DNA of 64,000 bases from Paludibacteraceae bacterium (lineage in GTDB: Bacteria > Bacteroidota > Bacteroidia > Bacteroidales > Paludibacteraceae), in assembly GCA_905233415.1 (NCBI GenBank), contig CAJOEX010000001.1:62001-126000 (forward strand), given 5' to 3'. A program made the translations under genes and the position numbers. Below are positions 45,701-55,677 of the stretch, one piece after another; the first letter of the stretch is position 1, and each line of letters begins with the position of its first letter. The notes beneath the pieces were generated by a model. That model saw nothing but the letters and a program-made list of their open reading frames with translations. It ran no database searches and was not told where the DNA came from.

Positions 45701-48030
45701 GACGCAGATGGCTGTTCATATTATTGGTGGTTGCTATCGGATTAGGCGCACAGGAAACGATTCTTGTGGGTGATATTTTCTCCGAAGAAACCGGTGAACC
45801 AATAGCCAATGCGAATATCTATTATCAAGGTACTACTATCGGAACGACATCCAACGAAGACGGAGCATTTATGCTTCGTACCAATTTGGAACGCAAGAGA
45901 ATCGTGGTAATTTCGGCAGTAGGATATCACACCCAGCGCTATCCGATTGAAGCAGGCACAATGGCAGGTGTGCAAGTGGCGCTGAAGGAGAAATCGGCTT
46001 CGATTGAGGAAGTATACGTGCGTCCCGGAGCCAATCCCGCTTTGCCGCTGGTGGCTGCCGTAAGGCAAAACCGTATGAAGAATGACCGGTTTGTGACGGG
46101 AGTGAGCAACGAAGCATCGGCCGCAACAGAGCTGTATATCAGCGAGATAGACAGCCGGCATCTCAAACGGCGTTTGTGGAAAAGTCTGCGAGGCGGAATG
46201 ATGGAAACAGAAGATTCGACGCTGATGCTTCCGTTGTATGTCAGCCGGCAGCAAATGGCACTATCCGGAGACAAAGCGCAACCAAGAGGAACCAAAGATG
46301 AACGATCGTTGGTGCTCTCCACAACCGATTATTCGGCTTTGTTGGCAGATAACGGGAATTTGGACTTTTACCGAAATTCGGTCAGTATATTAGGACGCAG
46401 TTTTCTATCTCCGTTAGCGGCTTCCGGAAATACATACTACAATTATTATCTTGCCGATTCGATTTCGACGGATAGCGGGAAACTGTATGTCATACATTTC
46501 AAGACCAAGAATCCGTTCTATGCCACGTTTAACGGAGAAATGGTGATAGATTCGGCAACATTCGCTTTACGGTCTATCACGGCAGAAGTGCCGGCTCAAA
46601 ACAGCATCAACTACCTGCGGGATTTGCATGTCCGGCAAACTTTGAGCGAAGATAATGCACTACAAGACGAGCAGATAACGGCTTTGCTGGATTTTGCCGT
46701 AAAGACGGATACTACACATTTCTTTCCGTCTGTACTGCTGCGGCATTCGATGGCAGGCACAAAAAGTACCGAAGTTCCTGTTTCGGATGACAGACAGTCC
46801 ACGGCAGACAGTGCTTTTGCTGCTTTGGATTCCTTGCCGCTTATACGCTTTGCGAAATGGACGGCAACCATCATCAATACCGGCTACATTCCGACCGGAA
46901 CATGTATAGATATCGGCAATATACAGGAGATTCTGCAAGTGAACAAGCATGAAACGGTTCATGTAGGATTGCCTTTCCGGACGAATGAACGGCTGATGAA
47001 ACATGTGTCGTTGGAAGCGGCTGTCGGATATGGATTCCGTGACCGTGCTTTCAAGGGAATGGGACGTGTGTCCGTACTATTGCCTACCCTACGACGGAAT
47101 ACGTTCTTTCTGGAATATCATGACAAGTATGTCTGGGCGGAAGTAGATGACTTTACAAATCTGCTATATGAGAACAATATCGGTTTGCGTGCGATGGATT
47201 TTACGGCATACGCGTTTGAGGCGTTGCGGTATAACAAATCAGCGGTAAATACCGCTACGCGGCAAAGGCAGTTTGAATTGCATTTCAGTAATGACTGGAC
47301 AGACAACTTGGAAACACAAGCTTACGCCCGTTTCGGATGGATGGGCTATGGAGATCCGTTGGTTGGATACCACAATATTCCAAGTTTCAGGTATCAGACA
47401 TTAGGTGCGATATTGCGTGTAAGCTGGCGGGAACGGAAGATTGACGACTGGATGTCGCGTTATTACGTCTATAATGATTTGCCGGTACTTTATTTCGGAC
47501 TGGAAGGCGGCAGTTACCAAACGGATGAGATGTCACGCTATCAAATGTTCGGCAAAGTGAATATCATGCTGCGTCACCATGTGCGTTTAGGTATGGGCGG
47601 AACACTTGATTATGTGGTGCAGGCCGGTTGCGTAATAGGCAAAGTTCCCTATTCGTTACTGCATCATTTTGAAGGAAACCAAGGCTATGCATACGACCCG
47701 TACCGGTTTACGCTACTCAACAACTTCAGTTATGCGGCGGACAAATTTGTGGCACTTCATACAGAGTGGAACGGACAAGGCATACTGTTCAATCTTATTC
47801 CGGGTGTTCGCTGGCTGCATTTGCGGGAATTAGCCACTTTCAAATTGGCATGGGGAACAGACCCGACCAGCCAAAAAGCCGTTGATGTACCATATACGGA
47901 AATCGGTTGCGGTATAGGAAATATCCTGCGTGTATTGGATATTCACTCCGTTTGGCGGTTGTCATCGCCTGCGAACTCGCCGGAACTGCCTTACTGGGCA
48001 CTTCGCTTCCGCATAAACATAGCTCTTTGA
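45697..48030 (+). CDS. DUF5686 outer-membrane protein with carboxypeptidase-like regulatory domain
   Basis: This protein of 777 residues has a signal peptide ending near GLGAQ. Residues 22-110 are a CarboxypepD_reg-like domain (VGDIFSEETGEPIANANIYYQGTT split, then VVISAVGYHTQRYP). The rest is DUF5686, a predicted outer-membrane beta-barrel family of Bacteroidota ending in a strand with a final aromatic or hydrophobic residue (RFRINIAL). It overlaps xerD by 4 bp and ends the rbfA operon. 11-bp array C starts immediately after its stop. Confidence 0.85.
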   Translation: MRRRWLFILLVVAIGLGAQETILVGDIFSEETGEPIANANIYYQGTTIGTTSNEDGAFMLRTNLERKRIVVISAVGYHTQRYPIEAGTMAGVQVALKEKSASIEEVYVRPGANPALPLVAAVRQNRMKNDRFVTGVSNEASAATELYISEIDSRHLKRRLWKSLRGGMMETEDSTLMLPLYVSRQQMALSGDKAQPRGTKDERSLVLSTTDYSALLADNGNLDFYRNSVSILGRSFLSPLAASGNTYYNYYLADSISTDSGKLYVIHFKTKNPFYATFNGEMVIDSATFALRSITAEVPAQNSINYLRDLHVRQTLSEDNALQDEQITALLDFAVKTDTTHFFPSVLLRHSMAGTKSTEVPVSDDRQSTADSAFAALDSLPLIRFAKWTATIINTGYIPTGTCIDIGNIQEILQVNKHETVHVGLPFRTNERLMKHVSLEAAVGYGFRDRAFKGMGRVSVLLPTLRRNTFFLEYHDKYVWAEVDDFTNLLYENNIGLRAMDFTAYAFEALRYNKSAVNTATRQRQFELHFSNDWTDNLETQAYARFGWMGYGDPLVGYHNIPSFRYQTLGAILRVSWRERKIDDWMSRYYVYNDLPVLYFGLEGGSYQTDEMSRYQMFGKVNIMLRHHVRLGMGGTLDYVVQAGCVIGKVPYSLLHHFEGNQGYAYDPYRFTLLNNFSYAADKFVALHTEWNGQGILFNLIPGVRWLHLRELATFKLAWGTDPTSQKAVDVPYTEIGCGIGNILRVLDIHSVWRLSSPANSPELPYWALRFRINIAL

Positions 48031-48084
48031 GTGCGGTATCATTCGGTTAACATTCGGTCAACATTCGGTTAAGATACGGTCAGA
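48031..48084. repeat. Intergenic 11-bp array C (four full units plus one of 10 bp)
   Basis: GTGCGGTATC, then 11-mers ATTCGGTTAAC, ATTCGGTCAAC, ATTCGGTTAAG, ATACGGTCAGA. It begins right after the DUF5686 stop and ends 44 bp before the first -33 box of the TPR gene. Confidence 0.88.
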
Positions 48085-48127
48085 GGAAAGGAAATACAAT
48101 ATTCTTGCAATATTATTGCAAAAAAAA

Positions 48128-48220
48128 TTTGCGGGAATAAAGTTTTTTTTGTAATTTTGCACGCTAAATTATAACTTTGCACGAAAAATTGATGCAAAAT
48201 GGCGCTAAATTATAACTTTG
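48128..48220 (+). promoter_or_regulatory. Three tandem promoters of the TPR gene
   Basis: P1: TTTG 48128-48131 and TAATTTTG 48152-48159. P2: TTTG 48148-48151 and TAACTTTG 48172-48179. P3: TTG 48189-48191 and TAACTTTG 48213-48220. Spacers are 20, 20 and 21 bp. Confidence 0.65.
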
Positions 48221-48270
48221 CACGGAAACTGATGCAAAATGATGCTAAATTGATTGTGACGCTAAATTGA
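48162..48270. repeat. 41-bp tandem duplication in the TPR gene leader
   Basis: Two copies starting CGCTAAATTATAACTTTGCA at 48162 and 48203, each ending GATGCAAAATG, followed by two shorter copies of GCTAAATTGATT. The duplication carries a promoter -7 box each time. Confidence 0.8.
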
Positions 48271-48275
48271 TTATT

Positions 48276-51167
48276 ATGAGGAAGTATGCGATTATAGGTA
48301 TGAGAAAATTTGCGATAATAGGAGCATGTCTGGTGTGGCTTGCTACAAACTTGCCGCTGCATGCACAACAGGCAAACCGGATGGAGTCGGAGTTCGCCCG
48401 TGTGACCAAATTATACGAGGAACGCGACAAGTCCGCCATCCGCCAACTACGGACATATTTGGAAGAATATCCGTACACGACATTTGAGTCGGAGTTGTAC
48501 TTTATGATGGGCGTGATCCAAACCGAACGCGGTTACTACAAGCGTGCCATCAAAGAGTTTGAACGGACGGATTACAAGGATCTTGCACGTCCCCACCAGC
48601 CGGAATACCAGTTCTACAGAGGCTATGCACATCTTATGCAGAGCGATTATGAGCGGGCTTCGATATATTTCGGGCACCTGGTGGATAAGAAAGACGAGGA
48701 ATTGCAGAAAATCAATTCAAAAGCACCTGCTCTGCGCCTGAAAGCCTGCTACTACAACGCCTATTGCCAGTACAAACTCGGCAATTACGAGGCAGCGTTA
48801 CCGGCGTTGGAAGCGTTGGAAGACCAACCTGAATACCGCAAAACGGTTCCGTATTTCATTATACAGATTTATTACTCGAAAGGCGACAATGAGGCTGTTC
48901 AGGCAAAAATCGAAAAACTATTGGAGGAACAGCCGAACAATGAAAACAACGGCGAACTGCACCGTATGTTGGGCGAGATCTATTTCCGTCAGGAGCGGTT
49001 TAGCGATGCTGCGCGGGAACTGAAGAAATACGACGAGATATTTACCGCCAAAAAGATGGAGGTTCTTCGGAATGACCTGTATTTACTGGGCTTGGCGGAA
49101 TTCAAGACGCAGGATTTCCGAGGCGCGATTGAGACATTCAAACGCGTAAAAGAAGAACAAGATGCGGTTTCAGAGGACGTTAGTCTGGCTTTGGGAAACG
49201 CCTACGTGCAAGTCGGCGAAATGGAACAGGCGAAGTTGGCATATCTGGCTGCGACGCGGTTCAACATCAGCGAAAAAGTGCACTATGAAGCGATGTACAA
49301 CTATTGCCTGGCGGTCTATCAGTCGAGTTCGTCCATCGGCGAAAGCGAAACCGTTTTCACGGACTTTATCCGACAGTACCCGAATTCAGAGCATGTGAAC
49401 GATATTTACATGCTGCTGAGTGACGCTTTCCGCAAGGCAAAGAACTACAAGGCGGCACTTTCGGCGTTGGATTCCGTGAAGTTAGACAGCCAAACGGCAA
49501 AAGTGGATAGCAAGATAGCCGAAACGAAACAATACTTGCGCTATCAAGTCGGCGCAGATGCCTATGTGCGCGGCAAATTCGCGGAAGCAAAGGATTGGTT
49601 TACAGCTGTTATCAAAGACGGCACGCCATCGCCGGTCATTGCAGATGCATACTATTGGCGGGCGGAAACGTCTTACCGCATCAACGATTATGCGGCGGTG
49701 CTGAAGGACTTGGATGCGTTTTTCGCCCGTCCGGAAGCCAAGGATTCGCCCAACCGCGTGACGGCAGCTTATTTGCGCGGCTATGCGCTGTTCCAGCAGA
49801 AGGACTATGACAAAGCCCGCGTAGCTTTTGAGAAACATGTGGCGGAAGCAGCCGTTTCATCGCCAACCTACCAGGATGCGATGAACCGAATCGGCGACTG
49901 TTACTTCAACGCACGGCAGTTTGCGGAAGCCAACAAATACTACGAAAAAGCAGCCGGACTGAATACTTCCACCAGCGATTATGCGCTGTTCCAACAAGGC
50001 TATTCGCTGGGCCTGCAACATCGTAACGAAGAAAAGATTACGATTCTGCAGCAGCTGGTGAACCGTTATCCGAAGTCGGATTATGCGGACGATGCGTTAT
50101 ATGAGATTGCCCGTGTACGGCTGACCATGGAACAGGAGCGCGAAGCAGCCGCAGCCTATGAGCAGTTGTTGGAACGCTATCCGCGCAGCAACAAGGCACG
50201 CAGCGCGAGTCTTGAACGTGCGATGGCATACCGGAATATTCATGACTATGCCCATGCGATTGAAGCGTACAAATACACGATTGAGCACTTCCCTGCCAGC
50301 CGTGAGGCATATCTGGCGGTTGACGGTTTGGAGGCGGTTTATGTGGAAACCAACCGCGTAGATGAGTTTGTGGCGTACAGCAAGAAACTATCCAAATATA
50401 ATATGGAGGTTGCCACCAAAGATGACTCGCTGGCATACGCGGCTGCGGAATTACAGTACCGTCAAGGCAATTTGGATGCCGCGTTGAAGCAGTATCTGCC
50501 GTTGTCGCTACGTGTCGGAAGTCCGTATGCAGAGGCATCGGCGATGGTTACCGCTTCGATTTACTTTGACCGCAAGGACTACGAGAATGCGCTGACACAG
50601 TACCGTCAGTCGCTGAAACTAGCTTCCAAGCGCAAGAATGCAGCAACTGCACGAACGGGCATCCTGAACTGCGTTGTGGCACTTCACAAAACGCAGGATA
50701 TTATCGATATTGCATCACAGATTCTTAGCGACGAACCTGTAGCGGCTGATGTGAAGGAACAGGCGCTCTATCAACGTGCGAAGGCCTATCGCGAGACAAA
50801 ACAATATGCCCTTTCGGTGCCGGATCTGGAGATTATAAGCAAGGATGTGCGGACTGCCGTAGGCGCTGAATCGAAATACCTGCTGGCACAGTCCTATTTT
50901 GACCTCAAGGCATATGACAAAGCAGAAGCCGAAGTGATGAATTTTGCAGAGCAACCCACACAGCAACAGTATTGGTTGGCGCGCAGCTTGATTCTGCTGT
51001 CGGAAATCAGCCATGAGCGCGGTGATGACTTCCAGGCGAAGCAGTATCTGCTGTCACTTAAAGCGAATTACAAGCAGAAAGACGACATACTCCAGCGGGT
51101 AGAAGAGCATTTGACGGCCCTGACGCCGGTTGAAACCGTTCAACCCGAAGAAGAGGAAGATAATTGA
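48276..51167 (+). CDS. Large secreted/periplasmic TPR protein
   Basis: This protein of 963 residues has two possible starts, 48276 and 48300; the N-terminus repeats itself (MRKYAIIG, MRKFAIIG). The second gives the more standard signal peptide (ending PLHAQQ). More than twenty tetratricopeptide-type helix pairs fill the rest (for example YRGYAHLMQSDYERASIYFG, DALYEIARVRLTMEQERE). It resembles Bacteroidota TPR proteins next to an outer-membrane barrel, and may act as a periplasmic scaffold. It ends in an acidic tail (EEEEDN). Confidence 0.88.
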   Translation: MRKYAIIGMRKFAIIGACLVWLATNLPLHAQQANRMESEFARVTKLYEERDKSAIRQLRTYLEEYPYTTFESELYFMMGVIQTERGYYKRAIKEFERTDYKDLARPHQPEYQFYRGYAHLMQSDYERASIYFGHLVDKKDEELQKINSKAPALRLKACYYNAYCQYKLGNYEAALPALEALEDQPEYRKTVPYFIIQIYYSKGDNEAVQAKIEKLLEEQPNNENNGELHRMLGEIYFRQERFSDAARELKKYDEIFTAKKMEVLRNDLYLLGLAEFKTQDFRGAIETFKRVKEEQDAVSEDVSLALGNAYVQVGEMEQAKLAYLAATRFNISEKVHYEAMYNYCLAVYQSSSSIGESETVFTDFIRQYPNSEHVNDIYMLLSDAFRKAKNYKAALSALDSVKLDSQTAKVDSKIAETKQYLRYQVGADAYVRGKFAEAKDWFTAVIKDGTPSPVIADAYYWRAETSYRINDYAAVLKDLDAFFARPEAKDSPNRVTAAYLRGYALFQQKDYDKARVAFEKHVAEAAVSSPTYQDAMNRIGDCYFNARQFAEANKYYEKAAGLNTSTSDYALFQQGYSLGLQHRNEEKITILQQLVNRYPKSDYADDALYEIARVRLTMEQEREAAAAYEQLLERYPRSNKARSASLERAMAYRNIHDYAHAIEAYKYTIEHFPASREAYLAVDGLEAVYVETNRVDEFVAYSKKLSKYNMEVATKDDSLAYAAAELQYRQGNLDAALKQYLPLSLRVGSPYAEASAMVTASIYFDRKDYENALTQYRQSLKLASKRKNAATARTGILNCVVALHKTQDIIDIASQILSDEPVAADVKEQALYQRAKAYRETKQYALSVPDLEIISKDVRTAVGAESKYLLAQSYFDLKAYDKAEAEVMNFAEQPTQQQYWLARSLILLSEISHERGDDFQAKQYLLSLKANYKQKDDILQRVEEHLTALTPVETVQPEEEEDN

Positions 51168-51192
51168 TAGTTGACAATTGATAATTGATATT
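51168..51192. repeat. GATAATT-type spacer between the TPR and barrel genes
   Basis: TTGATAG, TTGACAA, TTGATAA, TTGATAT: 7-bp units filling the junction exactly. Confidence 0.75.
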
Positions 51193-52965
51193 ATGCGTAC
51201 AAGACTAATATATTTATTGCTGATTATAAGCGTTACGGCTGCGGCACAAGACACCGTACTGAATCGTAGTGTAGTGGTGGAGCGCGAGTTCCAACCGATT
51301 ATCCAAAGTGCCGGCAAAGTCAATACTCCACCAACGGCTGTTCAGGCAGAAGTTCCGCCAACAGAGGTCGTGTATTCGGAATATTCGTCGGCAGAAGCGG
51401 CTCCGACGGTGAATGTCAATCCGCTACTCAGCCAACCCACCCGCTTCGGCAAGCCGGAACCGTTACACGGCTGGCTGCGTGGAGGAATCGGTCATCCGCT
51501 GACGTTGTTCAATTTTGCTTACGAAGTGAGCGACAACAAGCAGAATTTCCTCAATCTCTATGCAGACCACAATGCCCAATGGGGAAGAAGGACACTGTCC
51601 GAAACAGATTTCGGGCTGCGGTTCACGCATAAGTTTTCCACGATGCATCTGTATTGCGGCGTGAAGGGCGAGAATTTCTTCTACACCAAATACGGACGGT
51701 ACTATGACGGTACAGACGGCTACAACCGCAATCGCGGACTGACGATTGACAAGTTTGCCGATTTTCAGCCGGAAGACAAGCAGATACAATGGCGGGCACG
51801 CGTATATGTGGGTTTGCAATCTGCGCCCAAAGAGGAAGTGCAGTATAAGGTTGAATTGGGTTATCAGATATTGGATGTACCCGGCATAGCAGTTGAGCAC
51901 CAAGTGCGCACAGAGGCGATGGTGAATGCCCAGCTGCCGGATGAACGGCACCACATCGGTCTGAAATTCTATATGCAGAACAACATGTACACCGTGGATA
52001 CGGCACTCTTTGCCCATCGTCTGTACAACAGCCGCCACAACCTGCGTATTGAGCCGTTCTACGCCTACCACGGCAAGCGCATCATGCTTCATGCCGGCAT
52101 TAATCTGGACATGAACATCGGTAAGGGACAATTGCTGTCCAACAACGACAATATCAGTTTTGCGCCGTCACCGAATATCCGCTTTGAGGCGCAACTTGCA
52201 CCCAAGTGGATGACGCTGTACGGCAAAATTGGCGGTAGTTTCGGCTTCGGTTCCTTGCAGGCCTATCTGGAGGCGAACCGCTATATGGAGGTTATTCCTT
52301 GCGTGACTTCGAAATCCGTCGGTTCCTATACGCCGGTAGATGCCGAATTAGGCTTCCATTTCAAGCCGCAGAAGCACTTGATTGTCGAGATTCACGGCGG
52401 CTATGCATACTATATGAACAGCAAGTCGTATGTGGCGTTCATAAATGCATTTGACATGGGTGACGGGCACATGATTCTGCCGGGAACGTTCAGTGACTTC
52501 AGTTCGGACTACCATCGTGCCAAAGTAGGAGCCAAACTGTTCTACCATTACCGTGATATTATCCAGATTCACTTGGCGGGGGACTACTATTACTGGAAGT
52601 TGCAGAACATCACTCCGAAAGCCAGTCTGGAGGATATTGCCAAAGAGATTAATTTGACCGAAGGCCGCGTCTATGACAGGCCGGACTGGAAAATCAGTCT
52701 GCGTATCGACGGACGGATTGATGAGCATTGGACGCTCTATTCCGACAACCGCTTTGCCGGCACACGTTGGGCGATTACCACCGAAGGCGAGGTACATCTG
52801 CCCGCGTTGATAGACATGAATCTCGGCGCACAGTATGAGTTCACGAAACTCAATCTGGCAGTATTCCTGCAGCTCAACAACTTCATCTGCCGCCGCAACC
52901 ATACCTTGTACGGCTATCAGTCACTACTCATTAACGGACTGGCAGGCGTTTCGTGGAAATTCTAA
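51193..52965 (+). CDS. Outer-membrane beta-barrel protein (TonB-receptor-like)
   Basis: This protein of 590 residues starts at the ATG at 51193 with a signal peptide ending TAAAQ. Alternating strands over its whole length and the final residues GLAGVSWKF, ending in Phe, mark an outer-membrane barrel. No plug domain or TonB box can be identified. It follows the TPR gene with only a repeat spacer, so the two probably work together in the envelope. Confidence 0.83.
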   Translation: MRTRLIYLLLIISVTAAAQDTVLNRSVVVEREFQPIIQSAGKVNTPPTAVQAEVPPTEVVYSEYSSAEAAPTVNVNPLLSQPTRFGKPEPLHGWLRGGIGHPLTLFNFAYEVSDNKQNFLNLYADHNAQWGRRTLSETDFGLRFTHKFSTMHLYCGVKGENFFYTKYGRYYDGTDGYNRNRGLTIDKFADFQPEDKQIQWRARVYVGLQSAPKEEVQYKVELGYQILDVPGIAVEHQVRTEAMVNAQLPDERHHIGLKFYMQNNMYTVDTALFAHRLYNSRHNLRIEPFYAYHGKRIMLHAGINLDMNIGKGQLLSNNDNISFAPSPNIRFEAQLAPKWMTLYGKIGGSFGFGSLQAYLEANRYMEVIPCVTSKSVGSYTPVDAELGFHFKPQKHLIVEIHGGYAYYMNSKSYVAFINAFDMGDGHMILPGTFSDFSSDYHRAKVGAKLFYHYRDIIQIHLAGDYYYWKLQNITPKASLEDIAKEINLTEGRVYDRPDWKISLRIDGRIDEHWTLYSDNRFAGTRWAITTEGEVHLPALIDMNLGAQYEFTKLNLAVFLQLNNFICRRNHTLYGYQSLLINGLAGVSWKF

Positions 52966-52982
52966 AATAATTCATCATTCAT

Positions 52983-55001
52983 ATGAAACACCTATCTTTT
53001 TTCGCAATTGCGATTACATCTATTATGGTTACATCATGCTCCAAGCCCCTTTCAACGGGCATTCGTACAGAAAATCTTGACACCACGGCTATAGCGCAGA
53101 ACGACTTTTATCAGTTTGCCTGCGGCGGATGGATGGCAAATCATCCTCTGACAGCGGAATACAGCCGTTTCGGAACGTTTGACGAACTTGGTTTGCGCAA
53201 TCTGGAGCAAGTGAACGGACTGATTACCGAAATCGCCGGTAAATCCCACCCGCAAGGCTCTGTGGCACAAAAAATCGGCGACTTTTATAACCTTGCGATG
53301 GATACGGCACGGCGCAATGCCGAAGGAATTGAGCCGCTACGTGGCACATTGGACGAGATTGCAGCCATCAGCTCCCGCGAGGAACTGAGCGAACGGCTTG
53401 GTGCGGCCATGGAATACGGTCTCTTCGCACTTTATGTGGAGGCGGACGCATGTAATTCCACCATGAATATCCTCAACGAAGCACAAGCCGGCTATGCGTT
53501 AGGCGAAAAAGAGTATTATTTTGACGAAGACGAGCACACCACCGCTATCCGCGAAGCGTACATCAAGCATATAGCCCGCATGTTCGGTCTGTTCGGATTT
53601 GAGGACGGCGACCGGCGTGCGCAGACCGTCTTCCGCTTGGAAAAACGTTTGGCAAACGCCGCGCTCAACAACGTGGAACTGCGTGACCCGATTGCCAATT
53701 ATAACAAGGTCTCCATGGCGGAACTGCAGGAAATGGTCCCCGAAATCGACTGGAATGTCTTCCTGTCCGCAATGCATATCCATACGGACAGCATCAATGT
53801 CGGGCAAATCAAGCACCTGCAAGAATGCGGCAAACTGCTTGCTCAAGAGCCGTTGGAAGATATCAAGACACTCCTCACGTGGCAGGTGATTGACGGTGCG
53901 GCATCGTACCTCTCGGACGAGATTTATATGGCCAACTTTGACTTCTACGGCCGCGTGCTGAGCGGTAGTGAGGAGCCGCGTCCGTTATGGAAACGTGCTG
54001 TCGGCATTGTGGAAGGCACGCTCGGCGAGGCTGTCGGGGAAATGTACGTCCAAAAGTATTTCCCGAAGGAAAACAAACAGCGTATGCTCAACCTCGTTCA
54101 CAACCTACAAAGTGCGTTTGGAGAGCGTATTCAGGCGTTGGAATGGATGTCTGACGAGACCAAAGCCAAGGCGTTGGAGAAGCTGAACACAATGACCATC
54201 AAAATCGGCTACCCCGACAAATGGCGTGACTATTCCAAGTTGGATGTGGACCCGTCGCTGTCATACTATGCCAATATACAGCGTGCCGCCAAGTTCGAAC
54301 AGGAGTATAGCCTCAGTTACCTTGACAAACCGGTGGACAAGGCGAAATGGTATATGTTCCCACAGACCGTGAACGCATATTACAATCCGTCTTCCAACGA
54401 GATTTGTTTCCCCGCAGGTATTCTGCAATATCCGTTCTTTGACATGTCTGCGGACGATGCGTTCAATTACGGAGCCATCGGTGTCGTAATCGGTCACGAG
54501 ATGACACACGGCTTTGACGATATGGGCTGCCAGTATGACAAGGACGGCAATTTGAATAACTGGTGGACGGAAGAAGACAAAGCACGGTTTGATGCTCGCA
54601 CAAAGGTCATGGAGGAGTTTTTCAACGGCATCGAAGTCGCTCCCGGAGTACATGCCAACGGAGCGTTCACCTTGGGCGAAAACATTGCCGACCACGGAGG
54701 CTTGCAGATATCCTTCCAAGCATTTAGGAATATCGCCCGATCTTCCAGTCTTCCAATCTTTGAATCTTCAAATAACGAATTCTCTCCCGCGCAGCGGTTC
54801 TTCCTTGCTTATGCCAATGTCTGGGCAGCGAATATCCGTCCCGAAGAGGTTCTCAAACGCACCAAATCCGACTCGCATTCACTCGGCCGTTGGCGCGTGA
54901 ATGGTGCATTGCCGCATATCGGCGCATGGTATGAGGCCTGGCAGGTGACGGAGGACAGTCCGCTGTTTGTACCTGCCGAAAAACGGGTCAGTATCTGGTA
55001 A
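52983..55001 (+). CDS. pepO: M13 family (PepO/neprilysin-like) metallopeptidase lipoprotein
   Basis: This protein of 672 residues has a lipobox (VTSC) and the M13 layout. [12 protein letters not shown] opens it. [12 protein letters not shown] holds the zinc His505 and His509 with Glu506, ENIADHGG supplies the third ligand Glu and Asp, and the end has [17 protein letters not shown] simple repeat adds [16 protein letters not shown] just after the ENIAD helix. The usual C-terminal CxVW is SIW here. It cuts small peptides, probably in the periplasm or at the surface. Confidence 0.92.
   Translation: MKHLSFFAIAITSIMVTSCSKPLSTGIRTENLDTTAIAQNDFYQFACGGWMANHPLTAEYSRFGTFDELGLRNLEQVNGLITEIAGKSHPQGSVAQKIGDFYNLAMDTARRNAEGIEPLRGTLDEIAAISSREELSERLGAAMEYGLFALYVEADACNSTMNILNEAQAGYALGEKEYYFDEDEHTTAIREAYIKHIARMFGLFGFEDGDRRAQTVFRLEKRLANAALNNVELRDPIANYNKVSMAELQEMVPEIDWNVFLSAMHIHTDSINVGQIKHLQECGKLLAQEPLEDIKTLLTWQVIDGAASYLSDEIYMANFDFYGRVLSGSEEPRPLWKRAVGIVEGTLGEAVGEMYVQKYFPKENKQRMLNLVHNLQSAFGERIQALEWMSDETKAKALEKLNTMTIKIGYPDKWRDYSKLDVDPSLSYYANIQRAAKFEQEYSLSYLDKPVDKAKWYMFPQTVNAYYNPSSNEICFPAGILQYPFFDMSADDAFNYGAIGVVIGHEMTHGFDDMGCQYDKDGNLNNWWTEEDKARFDARTKVMEEFFNGIEVAPGVHANGAFTLGENIADHGGLQISFQAFRNIARSSSLPIFESSNNEFSPAQRFFLAYANVWAANIRPEEVLKRTKSDSHSLGRWRVNGALPHIGAWYEAWQVTEDSPLFVPAEKRVSIW
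54739..54774. repeat. In-frame GAAGATT-type repeat in the M13 peptidase gene
   Basis: GATCTTCCA, GTCTTCCAA, TCTTTGAA, TCTTCAAA: 8-9 bp units, reverse complement of the potB-potC spacer repeat. They add Ser/Leu/Pro-rich residues in a loop. Confidence 0.75.
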
Positions 55002-55035
55002 AAGTACCAAAAAAATGCATTTTGCAGCAAATAAA

Positions 55036-55067
55036 TTTGTGCAGTCCAAAAATTTGTTGTACTTTTG
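55036..55067 (+). promoter_or_regulatory. Promoter of the tRNA-Ser gene
   Basis: TTTG (55036-55039) and TACTTTTG (55060-55067), 20 bp apart, 36 bp before the tRNA. Confidence 0.75.
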
Positions 55068-55103
55068 CACGATTTTTGGATGAAAGCCGCGCCTTGTGCG
55101 CGG

Positions 55104-55188
55104 GGAAAGATGGCGGAGTGGTCGATCGCGGCGGTCTTGAAAACCGTTGACCTTAACGGGTCCGGGGGTTCGAATCCCTCTCTTTCCG
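55104..55188 (+). tRNA. tRNA-Ser (UGA)
   Basis: The acceptor arms GGAAAGA (55104-55110) and TCTTTCC (55181-55187) pair perfectly. The anticodon loop CTTGAAA places TGA at 55138-55140. A long variable arm is present, as expected for serine. The T arm is GGGGGTTCGAATCCCTC. CCA is not fully encoded: the discriminator G is followed by CAA. Confidence 0.95.
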
Positions 55189-55246
55189 CAAACAAAATGG
55201 CTTACGCAGCAATCCCTATATTTCAGGATGCTTTCAGCAAGGAATT

Positions 55247-55279
55247 AAAAGTGCTTTCAACTACAAAAAACACTTTTTT
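55247..55279 (+). terminator. Possible terminator after tRNA-Ser
   Basis: AAAAGTG and CACTTTT pair across a 17-nt loop and run into T residues. Weak. Confidence 0.35.
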
Positions 55280-55289
55280 GTTTCAAATA

Positions 55290-55321
55290 TTTGCACATGT
55301 CAAAAATTTGTTGTACCTTTG
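55290..55321 (+). promoter_or_regulatory. Promoter of the structured RNA
   Basis: TTTG (55290-55293) and TACCTTTG (55314-55321), 20 bp apart. There is no start codon nearby, and a structured non-coding stretch follows. Confidence 0.75.
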
Positions 55322-55327
55322 TACCCA

Positions 55328-55580
55328 GTAAAGTTGCAAACGGTTTTGCCGCTGGCACCGATAGCGTAAAAAAGCGGTGACATAATAACTAAAGCGTTAT
55401 AAGCCAAACTTGATGATTTGAAAACTGGACACTTTCAAAATCATTGTTAATTCAAGTTACGGTTTATGCACGCTCACGTGACAGCGTGAGTTTTCCGTGC
55501 GTAAATTTGAATTAACAAGGTAGTCCAGAACCTCAAATCATCAAATGAAGCGAACGAAAGCCCGCGCTTTTATTATGTAT
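55328..55580 (+). ncRNA. 6S-like structured RNA
   Basis: The stretch 55390-55572 folds into one long rod. Pairs: TAAAGCG with CGCTTTTA (outer), TTGATGATTTGA (55410-55421) with TCAAATCATCAA (55533-55544), CTGGAC with GTCCAG, TTGTTAATTCAA (55444-55455) with TTGAATTAACAA (55507-55518), TTTATGCACG with CGTGCGTAAA, and a terminal hairpin CTCACG/CGTGAG. A 13-nt/4-nt internal bubble (55431-55443 and 55519-55522) sits mid-rod. A rod of about 183 nt with a central bubble is the hallmark of 6S RNA, which binds RNA polymerase. The 60-nt 5' part has two small hairpins. No coding frame with support is present. The identity as 6S is inference. Confidence 0.55.
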
Positions 55581-55677
55581 AGAGAACACAAAAGTTGACG
55601 ATTATTAAGATTTAAAAACAAAATAAAACAATTTATTAACTTAAAAGTTGTGCCCGACACAATCAGGGCAAATGCGT

